Assembly (NCBI GenBank): GCA_014304965.1
Contig: JACRTZ010000294.1
Span: 1-18,826, forward strand
Length of the DNA stretch: 18,826 nt
From: Vulcanimicrobiota bacterium
GTDB taxonomy: Bacteria; Vulcanimicrobiota; Vulcanimicrobiia; Vulcanimicrobiales; Vulcanimicrobiaceae
Direction of reading: 5' to 3'
Positions 1 to 6,957 of the stretch are shown piece after piece (position 1 is the first letter of the stretch; each line of letters starts with the position of its first letter). The translations under genes and the position numbers were made by a program. The notes below the pieces were generated by a model. The model worked only from the letters and a program-made list of their open reading frames with translations, was not told the origin of the DNA and did not search any database.

Positions 1-478
1 CGACGTGTACGTCTCGGAAGCGTTCGTCTCGCGTTTGCGAGGCATCGCGGCGCGCTACGCTTCGCCCGAATCGAACTCGCGCGCGGTGGTGGTCCGAGCC
101 CCGATCGTAGCGCTGCAACCACAAAATGTGACCGGCGTCATATCCGAGTTGAGCGTGGTGCAATTGCGCGGCACGCAGCAGTTAGAGATACGGGGTAAAG
201 CTCCGGCCCCTAACCTGCCGATAACCCTCGTGTTGGTAGGAACGTTCTCCTCCGAAGTGCCGGACGTCGTTCTTACTCGCCGGCAAGTTCTCTCGGGCCT
301 CGACGGCCGCTTCACAGCAGTCGTTTCGGTGGCGCCGGGATTCTTCCGAGGGGCCCTCCTAACCGTCGTCGCTTCATCTGCCCCGGGCGTAACCGCCGCG
401 TCGATCCGGCTTGAGGTGAAAGCACCAAACCACGACATAGCCGTACCGGCGGACGCAGAGCAACCCTCGATCCGGTAA
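1..478 (+). CDS. Hypothetical exported Ig-like/beta-sandwich protein, 5' end missing
   Basis: The frame is open to the left edge of the window, so the first GTG (position 5) is probably an internal valine and the true start lies upstream. About 158 residues are visible. They are rich in Val, Thr, Ala and Pro, in alternating hydrophobic strands (for example the stretch around ITLVLVGTF, then GLDGRFTAVVSV and LLTVVASSAPG). This fits an Ig-like or Big-type beta-sandwich ending in a flexible acidic tail. No catalytic motif is seen and I do not recognise a family. It ends 60 nt before the Flp pilin gene and reads in the same direction, so it may belong to the pilus locus as a surface or periplasmic component. 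That role is inferred from position only. Its codon use looks slightly less GC-rich than that of the genes that follow. Confidence 0.6.
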   Translation, partial: DVYVSEAFVSRLRGIAARYASPESNSRAVVVRAPIVALQPQNVTGVISELSVVQLRGTQQLEIRGKAPAPNLPITLVLVGTFSSEVPDVVLTRRQVLSGLDGRFTAVVSVAPGFFRGALLTVVASSAPGVTAASIRLEVKAPNHDIAVPADAEQPSIR

Positions 479-527
479 ACGCTTCCCTTCCACTTCGATA
501 ACCGCCAACTCACAAACAACATTCCAA

Positions 528-533
528 AAGGAG
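528..533 (+). promoter_or_regulatory. Strong ribosome binding site of the Flp pilin gene
   Basis: AAGGAG lies 5 nt before the GTG at 539. It is the best Shine-Dalgarno match in the window and it decides the start of the very short pilin gene. Most other genes here have weak sites or are translationally coupled, so this one fits a highly translated structural subunit. The 479-527 segment before it shows no convincing promoter. Confidence 0.75.
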
Positions 534-538
534 ATCCC

Positions 539-703
539 GTGCTGAAGAACTTTACCGCGATGCTGCGCAACGACGATGGCCAAGGCCTCGTCGAGTACGC
601 GCTGATCATCGCTCTCGTGTCGATCGTTGCCATGGCTGCGCTTCGCACCCTGGGCAACAAGGCGAACAACTCGCTTACGAACGCCTCGAACCAACTCTCG
701 TAA
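539..703 (+). CDS. flp: Flp/Fap-type pilin (type IVc major pilin)
   Basis: This 54-residue protein starts with GTG behind a strong AAGGAG site. The sequence begins MLKNFTAMLRNDDGQG, followed by LVEYALIIALVSIVAMAAL. That is the classic Flp layout: a short basic leader, a processing site after Gly16, the conserved Glu and Tyr at +3 and +4 of the mature protein (E19, Y20), and one hydrophobic alpha-helix. The C-terminus is short and rich in Asn and Ser. In the Flp family, an A24 prepilin peptidase (CpaA/TadV) removes the leader, and the subunits are polymerised by the TadA motor and TadB/TadC platform, all encoded just downstream. The gene is followed by a strong intrinsic terminator. Mature length, about 38 residues, is typical of Flp pilins. 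Confidence is high despite its size. Confidence 0.95.
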   Translation: MLKNFTAMLRNDDGQGLVEYALIIALVSIVAMAALRTLGNKANNSLTNASNQLS

Positions 704-726
704 TCGTCTAGCGACGAAAACGATCG

Positions 727-768
727 CCCCCGGGCGCCCGGAACATGCGTCCGGCGCCCGGGGGTTTT
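727..768 (+). terminator. Strong intrinsic terminator after the pilin gene
   Basis: A perfect 12-bp GC stem (727-738 pairs with 753-764, CCCCCGGGCGCC with GGCGCCCGGGGG) encloses a 14-nt loop that can pair further (GGA with TCC). A TTTT run follows at 765-768. It lies 23 nt after the pilin stop and 36 nt before the prepilin peptidase start. It should end most pilin transcripts and let only some read through to the assembly genes, giving an excess of pilin over machinery. Confidence 0.88.
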
Positions 769-803
769 CATTACCAGCCTTCCCTCCGAGGTCACTCAAC
801 AAC

Positions 804-1328
804 ATGTCGCTCGCGATCTGGATCGTCTTGGCGGCTTGCGCGGTCGCGGTCGTCACCGACGTCGCTTACCGCCGCATACCGAACGCGTTGACGATCGCAC
901 TCGCCCTCGCCGCTCTCGGCCTGCACGCCACGCAAGGCGTCGGTTCGTTTGCGTCGTCGGTCGGCGCCATGCTGATCGTGACGGTCCTCGGCTTCGGAGC
1001 CTTCTCGATGGGCTGGCTCGGCGGCGGCGACGTCAAGTTGGCCGCAGCCGGTGCAGCCGCATTCGGATTGCCCGATGCGCTTCCGTTCCTTCTCTATACG
1101 GCGCTGGGCGGCGGTCTGCTCGCGGTTGCCGTGTCGCTCTTCACCGGTCGCCTGAACGCCGTGACGCGGTCCGTCGCGCTGCTCGTGCGGCCTTTCGCCT
1201 ATAAGGGCACCGTCGCGGTCGCGCCGGCTTCGCCCGTCATGCTTCCTTATGCCGTCGCCATCGCATGCGGTGCAGGCGCCGTCGCACTCTCGCACACCGC
1301 AGCGCCGTTTTTGAGGCTCGCTCTGTGA
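804..1328 (+). CDS. cpaA: Prepilin peptidase, A24 family (CpaA/TadV)
   Basis: This 174-residue polytopic inner-membrane aspartic protease cleaves the leader of Flp pilins and pseudopilins. The two catalytic aspartates of the A24 family are visible: D19 in VVTDVAYRRIPN and D76 in the GGGDVKL signature. At least five hydrophobic segments span the chain. The length fits the short CpaA/TadV class, which lacks the N-methyltransferase domain of PilD. The ATG at 804 is chosen because the hydrophobic first helix begins there and the catalytic Asp sits at the usual distance. The reading frame upstream crosses the terminator and is not coding. A GAGG lies about 12 nt before the start. The stop overlaps the GTG start of cpaB by 3 nt, so the two are coupled. 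A second A24 peptidase ends the cluster. Confidence 0.9.
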   Translation: MSLAIWIVLAACAVAVVTDVAYRRIPNALTIALALAALGLHATQGVGSFASSVGAMLIVTVLGFGAFSMGWLGGGDVKLAAAGAAAFGLPDALPFLLYTALGGGLLAVAVSLFTGRLNAVTRSVALLVRPFAYKGTVAVAPASPVMLPYAVAIACGAGAVALSHTAAPFLRLAL

Positions 1329-2191
1329 ACACTCGCCGAATCACCTTGATCGTCGCCGTTGTGCTGGCGATCGGCACCGGAATTCTGACCCTGCGCTACC
1401 TTTCGAGCATCCAGCAGACGCAGGTTGTCGAGAAGCCGCAGGCCGAGCTCAAGCAGATCTTAGTCGCCGGCAAAGACATCCCGGCGCGCTCCCGGATCAC
1501 GCCCGACATGCTCACGCGCGTTTCGCGGCCGGCAAACGAAATCGAACCGGGCGCGCTCGCGGATCCAAAGCAAGCCCAAGGCGACATCGCTCTCATTTCG
1601 ATTCCGAGCGGCTCGACCATTACCGAAACCAAGGTCGGCCGGCCGGCCGAGGTCGGACTGACCGTGCGGCTCAAGCCCGGCATGCGCGCCGTCTCCATCT
1701 CCGTAGACAAAGTTAAAGCGGTCTCCGGCCTGTTGCAGCCGGGCGATCGCGTGGACGTCATCGCCTCCATCCCCAAAGTCCCCGGATCGCAGCCGAGGGC
1801 CGTGACCATCATTCGGGGCGCAATCGTGCTTGCGCTCAACGCTCAGATGGAAACCGCCGGGGCGACGCCTTCTCCCGACTCACAAAACTTAACCACCATT
1901 ACCCTCGGGGTTACACCCGAGCAAGCCGATCTGTTAATGGTGGCCGATCTGAATACGACGTTGCGTCTCGCGCTCCGGTCTCCCCAAGAACCGGTGCGGT
2001 CAATGGTTACCCAAGCGCTGTACTTCCCGGATACTGCGGGCGCGGGCGAATCGAAAGATATCCCGCCGCTCTATCCGGTCGCCGCGGCTCCGCCCGTCGG
2101 CGTACAGCCTCCACCGGTCGGCGCGAAGCCGGGCGGCGGGAGTCCGGTAACCGTGATAGACGGCGACAAGGTCGTTAGCGGCGCAAGATGA
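1325..2191 (+). CDS. cpaB: Flp pilus assembly protein CpaB/RcpC
   Basis: This protein has 288 residues, with an N-terminal membrane anchor at about residues 6-24. A SAF domain follows at about 44-105 (VAGKDIPARSRITPDML, then ISIPSGSTIT). The RcpC-type region contains GMRAVSISVD and SGLLQPGDRVDVI at about 119-146. The C-terminal 45 residues are rich in Pro, Gly and Val and are probably disordered. CpaB/RcpC is a periplasmic or membrane-tethered part of the Tad apparatus, thought to connect with or gate the outer-membrane secretin. The GTG at 1325 overlaps the cpaA stop, and the downstream ATPase start overlaps this gene's stop as ATGA, so all three are translationally coupled. Family assignment is secure; the exact mechanical role is known only in general terms. 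Confidence 0.9.
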   Translation: MNTRRITLIVAVVLAIGTGILTLRYLSSIQQTQVVEKPQAELKQILVAGKDIPARSRITPDMLTRVSRPANEIEPGALADPKQAQGDIALISIPSGSTITETKVGRPAEVGLTVRLKPGMRAVSISVDKVKAVSGLLQPGDRVDVIASIPKVPGSQPRAVTIIRGAIVLALNAQMETAGATPSPDSQNLTTITLGVTPEQADLLMVADLNTTLRLALRSPQEPVRSMVTQALYFPDTAGAGESKDIPPLYPVAAAPPVGVQPPPVGAKPGGGSPVTVIDGDKVVSGAR

Positions 2192-4257
2192 GCGCCGCGA
2201 TCGTCGCCCTCATCAACGCGAAGGGCGGCTCCGGCGCAACGACGATCGCACTCGAAGTCGCTCGCGGCATTCGCCGCGCGGGCGGCCACGCAGCGGTCGT
2301 TGACGGGGACCTCTCGGGTCGCCGAAATGTGGCGGTGCTGCTCGACGCGGCACGGGCGTTCGACTCAGAACGCGCGATGAGCGTTTGCTCGGTGATCGAG
2401 CGCGACGGCATTACGGCGGTCGAGCTTACCGACAGCCTCGACAATTCGTTCATGCTGCGCGTAGATCAGGTCGAAGCGCTCGTCGAACGCTTGAGCCCGG
2501 GCCACGACGTGATGATCGTGGACGCGCCGACGCCTTTTTCCGCGCCGGTACGCCCGTTCATGGCGCGCGCCGCACGCTTCGCGATCGTCTTGGAACCGAA
2601 TCTGCTCGGAACCGCCGCCGCGCGCACGCTGGTCGGCGATCTGGCAAAATTCGGCGTCCCGCTGTCGCGTATCTGGCTGATCACGAATTTGCGTGCCGGC
2701 CGCGCCGAGATTTCGTCGCGCGAACTCGAAAAAGCGCTCGGCGGATCCGTCATCGGCGAAATCCCCGTGCGCGGCGACCGCAACTACGCTCGGGCTATCG
2801 ACGCCCTTGCGAAGCGGATCGCTTCGGTGCCGCACGAGCCGCCACTTCCGACCCTGCGGCCGGCATCAGGTTCTTCCAACGGCGGCGGAGTGGGCGCGCC
2901 GGTCGTTCCTTCTGGTTTCGTCGCGCCGGAAATAAAACCGGCACGCGGGCCCAAATCGAACGATCGGCGCGATCGTCTCAAGGCCGAAGTTCACGAGCAA
3001 GTTACGAAACGGATCGACGTCGTCGCGGCGAGCCGCGCTCATACGGACAATCAGAAGATTGCGGAGTTGCGCGCGCAAATCGGGGACACGATCGCGGCCG
3101 TGCTTGCCGAACGTGCCGAGAGCGTTTCGCTCGAGGAGCGCGCCGAACTGCAACAAGAAATCATCGACGAGCTGCTCGGCCTGGGGCCGCTCGAAGACTT
3201 GATGCGCGACCCGAGCGTCAGCGAAATCATGGTCAACGGCGCCGACACCATTTACGTAGAACGCAGCGGCAAGCTGACGATGTCGGACCGCCGCTTCGCC
3301 GACGAGCGGCACCTGCGCACGATCATCGAGCGCATCATCGCCCCGCTCGGCCGGCGCATTGACGAGTCCTCGCCGATGGTGGACGCCCGCTTACCCGATG
3401 GTTCGCGCGTCAACGCCATTATCGAGCCGCTCTCGCTCGGCGGTTCGACCCTGACGATTCGGCGCTTCGGAACGCGCCGGCTCACGATGGACGACCTGTT
3501 GCGCTTCGGATCCATCAGCCAGGAATGCATCGGCCTGTTGCGCGCGATGGTCGAGGCTCGCTTGAACATCGTCGTCAGCGGCGGCACCGGCTCGGGCAAG
3601 ACGACGTTCCTCAACATCCTTTCGAATTACATTCCGAACACGGAACGGATCGTCACGATCGAAGATGCGGCCGAATTATCGCTCAATCAAGAACACGTCG
3701 TTCGGCTCGAATCGCGTCCTCCCAATCTCGAGGGCCGCGGCGCCGTGCACATTCGGGACCTCGTTCGTAACTCGCTGCGCATGCGGCCCGACCGGATCGT
3801 CGTCGGCGAGTGCCGCGGCGGCGAGGCGCTGGACATGCTGCAAGCGATGAATACGGGCCACGACGGCTCGCTAACGACGCTGCACGCGAACACCCCGCGC
3901 GACGCGCTCTCCCGCATGGAGACGCTCGTACTGATGGCCGGTTTCGAACTGCCCGTGCGCGCAATTCGCGAACAGATCGCAAGCGCCGTGGACGCGGTCG
4001 TGCAGATCGCGCGTCTGCGCGACGGCAGCCGCCGCGTCACGAGCATCGCCGAAATCGTCGGCATGGAAGGCGACGTCGTCACCATGCAGGAGCTGATCCG
4101 GTTTTCCCAGCGCGGGCTGGACAAAGACGGCAAGGTGGTCGGCGAGTTTCAGTATACCGGCGTGCAGCCGCATTACCTCGACCGCTTCGAGGAAGCCGGC
4201 GTCCACTTCGACATCCGCGACCTCGCCAAGCTGCAATCCGCGGGCACCCTGTGGTAG
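2188..4257 (+). CDS. TadZ-TadA (CpaE-CpaF) fusion: pilus localisation ATPase joined to secretion motor ATPase
   Basis: This single 689-residue frame holds two normally separate Tad proteins. Residues 1-215 are a MinD/ParA-like TadZ/CpaE domain. It starts at once with a deviant P-loop, NAKGGSGATT (10-19), lacking the lysine before the final threonines, as is usual for TadZ/CpaE. A Walker B-like DVMIVDAPTP follows at 107-116. There is no N-terminal receiver domain. Residues 216-257 are a Pro/Gly/Ser-rich linker. Residues 258-689 are a full TadA/CpaF hexameric ATPase: N-terminal helical domain, Walker A GGTGSGKT (465-472, K471), Asp box TIEDAAEL (490-497), Walker B RIVVGE (536-541) and the TGHDGSLTTLHAN histidine box (556-568). 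TadZ normally targets the machine to its cellular site and TadA powers pilus extension and retraction. The start overlaps the cpaB stop by 4 nt. Coding character is continuous through the linker, which argues against an assembly artefact. Confidence 0.9.
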   Translation: MSAAIVALINAKGGSGATTIALEVARGIRRAGGHAAVVDGDLSGRRNVAVLLDAARAFDSERAMSVCSVIERDGITAVELTDSLDNSFMLRVDQVEALVERLSPGHDVMIVDAPTPFSAPVRPFMARAARFAIVLEPNLLGTAAARTLVGDLAKFGVPLSRIWLITNLRAGRAEISSRELEKALGGSVIGEIPVRGDRNYARAIDALAKRIASVPHEPPLPTLRPASGSSNGGGVGAPVVPSGFVAPEIKPARGPKSNDRRDRLKAEVHEQVTKRIDVVAASRAHTDNQKIAELRAQIGDTIAAVLAERAESVSLEERAELQQEIIDELLGLGPLEDLMRDPSVSEIMVNGADTIYVERSGKLTMSDRRFADERHLRTIIERIIAPLGRRIDESSPMVDARLPDGSRVNAIIEPLSLGGSTLTIRRFGTRRLTMDDLLRFGSISQECIGLLRAMVEARLNIVVSGGTGSGKTTFLNILSNYIPNTERIVTIEDAAELSLNQEHVVRLESRPPNLEGRGAVHIRDLVRNSLRMRPDRIVVGECRGGEALDMLQAMNTGHDGSLTTLHANTPRDALSRMETLVLMAGFELPVRAIREQIASAVDAVVQIARLRDGSRRVTSIAEIVGMEGDVVTMQELIRFSQRGLDKDGKVVGEFQYTGVQPHYLDRFEEAGVHFDIRDLAKLQSAGTLW

Positions 4258-5111
4258 GCTTTTTTCCGCTCGCGATCGGCGCCGGCGTGCTCGGCGTCAT
4301 CGGCCTCGCATTCTTCGCGCTCGGCGGCGACGTGCGTGCGTTTCTGGGTAAATTCGGGCAAACGTTTCAGGCGCGCATCGATCGTGCCGACATGTCCATC
4401 AAGGCCGAAGAGGTCGCGCTCGCGGTCATCGGCGCGGGCGCCCTCGGGTGGGTCGGGCTGCTGCTCTTCATGCGGCCGAGCGTCATCTTTTCCGCCATCC
4501 TGTTGCCCGTCGCGCTCGGCGGAGCGTATTTTGCCGGCAACTTTTACCTGAAGTTTCGCGGCGATCGTCGCGTGAACGGCTTTTCGCAGCAGCTCGAAAT
4601 GGTGCTCCGCATGCTCTCGGGCGCCTTGCGGGTCGGTCTCGGTCTGCGCCAAGCGATTATTCTGGTCACCGAGGAAGTGCCCGACCCGGCGCGCCGCGAG
4701 TTCATGCGCGTCATCGGCCGCACCAATATCGGCATCAGCGTTCTCGACGCCCTCGACGAGCTCGCGAAAAGCATGCCGAGCAACGAAATGATCATGTTTG
4801 CCCGCGCGGTTCGGGTGCAGCAGCAAACCGGCGGCGACCTGGCGCGCGTGCTCGAGACGCTGGCCGCAACGATTCGCGATCGCCGCCGCGTCTTTCGGAA
4901 GATGTCGGCGCTCACCGCCCAGGGGCGGTTCGGTGCCTTCATCATCGGAGCGATGCCGATCGGCATCGGTCTCTTCGTGCTGGGCACTCAACCCGGTATG
5001 GCAAACGCGCTGCTGCACACGACCCCGGGCTTGATCTGTTTGGCCACCGTGGGCGTCCTCGAAGGCCTCGCGATCTTCACGCTTTCCCGCATCCTGCAGT
5101 TCGACGTTTAG
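4251..5111 (+). CDS. tadB: Tad pilus inner-membrane platform protein TadB
   Basis: This 286-residue polytopic protein of the type II/IV secretion F family is half of the TadB/TadC platform on which TadA acts. Hydrophobic segments lie at about residues 5-24, 54-73, 77-98, 238-256 and 260-280. The cytoplasmic T2SSF helical domain is at about 112-237 and includes FSQQLEMVLRMLSGALRVG, GLRQAI and the VQQQTGGDLARVLETLA motif typical of the family. The GTG at 4251 is chosen because it overlaps the TadA stop (the end of one gene reads GTGGTAG) and the hydrophobic N-terminus begins there. The same frame continues upstream inside tadA but encodes Arg-rich, non-conserved sequence there. Coupled to the fusion ATPase by overlap and followed 15 nt later by tadC. 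Confidence 0.92.
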   Translation: MVGFFPLAIGAGVLGVIGLAFFALGGDVRAFLGKFGQTFQARIDRADMSIKAEEVALAVIGAGALGWVGLLLFMRPSVIFSAILLPVALGGAYFAGNFYLKFRGDRRVNGFSQQLEMVLRMLSGALRVGLGLRQAIILVTEEVPDPARREFMRVIGRTNIGISVLDALDELAKSMPSNEMIMFARAVRVQQQTGGDLARVLETLAATIRDRRRVFRKMSALTAQGRFGAFIIGAMPIGIGLFVLGTQPGMANALLHTTPGLICLATVGVLEGLAIFTLSRILQFDV

Positions 5112-5126
5112 GGAAGACGCAGCACT

Positions 5127-5981
5127 ATGCCGACGATCGTTTTCGTTATCGCGGGCGCCTTCGCGCTGTCCGCGTTTCTCTTCGCGCTTTCGCTCATCCC
5201 GAGCAAGAGCGAGGTCTCGATTCGCCTCGAGGAGCTCGAAACCGTTCGCTGGGACGGGACGAGCGGTTCGCGCGCGCAAGCCTTCGAGAAAGTTTTCAAC
5301 GAAAAGCAGCGCGGCAAACTCCAACAGCAGTTGCTCGAGGCGGGCTGGTATCAAGTAACGCCGGCCAAGATGGGCGCCCGCATCGTTTCGGGATTTTGCT
5401 TCGGGCTCTCGTTCGGATTGGCAACCTGTTACTATTTCGGCGCGTGGGACCCGATGTATCTCGCCGGCGTCTTCATGGTCAGTGTCTGCGGCGCGCAGTT
5501 GCCGAAAACGCAGCTCAAGAACGCGGTCAAGGCGCGCAAGATCGCGATTCAGCGTGCGCTGCCCGACTGGCTCGATATGCTCGCAACGACCGTGCAGGCG
5601 GGGCTCGCTTTTAACGCGGCGCTCGGGTACGCGCAGGAAGTGGCGGTCGGGCCCCTCGGCGAGGAAGTCAAGGCCGTTCTTTCCGAGATTCGCCTCGGCC
5701 GATCGCGCGCCGACGCGCTCAAGTCCATGGCAAATCGCGTCAAACAGGAGCAGCTGACGACGACCTGCACCGCGATCATTCAAGCCGAGCGCCTCGGTTC
5801 CAATCTCGCTCACGTACTCGAAGAACTATCCGACGAGACGCGTAACCGGCGGATGATGCGCGCCGAAGAAATCGCCAACATCATGCCGACCAAGATGGTG
5901 CTGCCGATGGCCCTGTTCATGCTGCCGGCGCTGTTCGTGATGATCTTCGGCGGCGTTGCGGCGGAATACATGTCGAAATGA
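5127..5981 (+). CDS. tadC: Tad pilus inner-membrane platform protein TadC
   Basis: This 284-residue protein is the second T2SSF platform protein. It has an N-terminal transmembrane segment (about 3-24), two more at about 83-103 and 107-122, the F domain at about 140-255 and a C-terminal hydrophobic pair around 256-278. The domain contains ALPDWLDMLATTVQAGLAFN and the TCTAIIQAERLGSNLAHVLEE motif expected of TadC. TadC pairs with TadB to form the membrane core that couples TadA movement to pilin insertion. A weak GGGAAG lies about 10 nt before the ATG. The stop overlaps the next gene as ATGA, so the following prepilin peptidase is translated with it. Length and order (tadA-tadB-tadC) match canonical loci. 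Confidence 0.92.
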   Translation: MPTIVFVIAGAFALSAFLFALSLIPSKSEVSIRLEELETVRWDGTSGSRAQAFEKVFNEKQRGKLQQQLLEAGWYQVTPAKMGARIVSGFCFGLSFGLATCYYFGAWDPMYLAGVFMVSVCGAQLPKTQLKNAVKARKIAIQRALPDWLDMLATTVQAGLAFNAALGYAQEVAVGPLGEEVKAVLSEIRLGRSRADALKSMANRVKQEQLTTTCTAIIQAERLGSNLAHVLEELSDETRNRRMMRAEEIANIMPTKMVLPMALFMLPALFVMIFGGVAAEYMSK

Positions 5982-6589
5982 GCCTGTGGATCGTCGCGCT
6001 CGTCGGTCTGATGTACGGCTGCGCCGCCTATCTCGGCGTCGAGTTGAGCGCGGTCGTGTGCAAAAACATTACGCCCTTTGAAGACGGCCCGAAGCCCGGC
6101 AAGCCGCCGGTCGCGTTATTGATCGCGGGCTCCGTGGCGGTCGGCGTTTCGCTCGCACTTCGCGGAGCGGATTACCCGTCGCTCGGCATTGCCGCACTCG
6201 TTTCGGTCTCGCTCGTGGCCTGCTGGTACAGCGACGTACGCACGGGGATCGTGCCGGACGTCTTCACGCTCGCGCCCCTTGGTGCGCTTCTGCTAGTCGC
6301 CGGGCTGACGCACAATTGGAACGTGTTCTTCGCCACGATCGGCGTCGTCGTGCCGTTCAGCGCCGCCGCGATGCTGTCGAAGGGTCGCGGGATGGGGTGG
6401 GGAGACGTGAAGCTGGTCGCGCTCGGCGGAGCGGCGCTCGGATTGTCCACCGCGTTGATCGCGTTTTCGGTCGCGTGCTTCACGGCGGCGGCCGTCGCGC
6501 TCGCTTTGCGGCGGCGAAGCGAACCGATCGCCTTTGCGCCCTATCTCGCCGGCGCCATCGGCGTCGCTATGATCTTCAACGTTTTTTGA
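5978..6589 (+). CDS. Second prepilin peptidase, A24 family
   Basis: This 203-residue multipass membrane protein has the A24 catalytic aspartates: D86 in YSDVRTGIVPD and D143 in GMGWGDVKL. Before the first Asp lie about 80 residues containing two or three extra hydrophobic segments. It therefore resembles the core of a longer leader-peptidase-like enzyme more than the short CpaA type upstream. The cysteine-rich methyltransferase domain of PilD is absent. It overlaps tadC by 4 nt and is the last recognisable pilus gene. Likely roles are processing of the pseudopilins TadE/TadF (not in this window) or division of labour with the first peptidase; both are inferences. Active-site residues are intact, so it is not obviously degenerate. 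Confidence 0.88.
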   Translation: MSLWIVALVGLMYGCAAYLGVELSAVVCKNITPFEDGPKPGKPPVALLIAGSVAVGVSLALRGADYPSLGIAALVSVSLVACWYSDVRTGIVPDVFTLAPLGALLLVAGLTHNWNVFFATIGVVVPFSAAAMLSKGRGMGWGDVKLVALGGAALGLSTALIAFSVACFTAAAVALALRRRSEPIAFAPYLAGAIGVAMIFNVF

Positions 6590-6600
6590 GTCGAGCGAAC

Positions 6601-6954
6601 GTGCAAACGCTGCGGAATGCGACGACCGGCGCAATCCTCGCCACCCGCGTCACGCGCGCGACGTCCATGCTCGCGCGCGGCATCGGGCTGCTGGGCCGCG
6701 GATCGCTGGATGCGGACGAAGGCCTATGGATCGAACGCTGCGGCGCCGTGCACACGATGGGCATGCGCGCGACCCTCGATCTGATCTTCGTGGATCGCGA
6801 CGATCGCGTCGTGCGCATCGAACGCGGCGTGCGCCCGAACCGCTTTGCGGTTACCTGCCGCGGCGCTGCAGCGGTCATCGAGCTTGGCGCGGGGGAACCG
6901 CGTGCGGTGGCACCGGGCGATCGCGTGGTTTTGGACCGCGCCGGCGTTTCGTAA
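6601..6954 (+). CDS. DUF192 family protein
   Basis: This 117-residue soluble protein has the DUF192 hallmark CGAVHTMGMRATLDLIFVD at residues 47-65, followed by the usual short strands (RVVRIERGVRPNRF) and the GDRVVL end. DUF192 proteins are small beta-rich domains of unknown biochemical function, found widely in bacteria and archaea. Many are exported, but no signal peptide is seen here. The GTG at 6601 is chosen as the only start that precedes the domain without running back through the peptidase gene. It follows the second prepilin peptidase by 11 nt and precedes the next membrane-protein gene by 3 nt, so it is probably cotranscribed with the pilus genes and may be the junction to the next functional unit. 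No specific pilus role can be claimed. Confidence 0.82.
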   Translation: MQTLRNATTGAILATRVTRATSMLARGIGLLGRGSLDADEGLWIERCGAVHTMGMRATLDLIFVDRDDRVVRIERGVRPNRFAVTCRGAAAVIELGAGEPRAVAPGDRVVLDRAGVS

Positions 6955-6957
6955 ATC

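Noticed and set aside
721..768. Hairpin after flp considered as a riboswitch or regulatory RNA
   Set aside because: It is one simple GC stem followed by a T-run, with no aptamer-like domain before it; an intrinsic terminator explains it fully.
3810..4250. Upstream extension of the tadB frame
   Set aside because: The extension lies within tadA and is Arg/His-rich; the hydrophobic N-terminus and GTG at 4251 fit TadB length.
4173..5813. Long open frame on the minus strand (546 codons) opposite tadB and tadC
   Set aside because: It is rich in Arg, Glu, Asp and His with no hydrophobic core or motif, and it lies wholly opposite two well-supported genes. This is the usual effect of high-GC codon bias.
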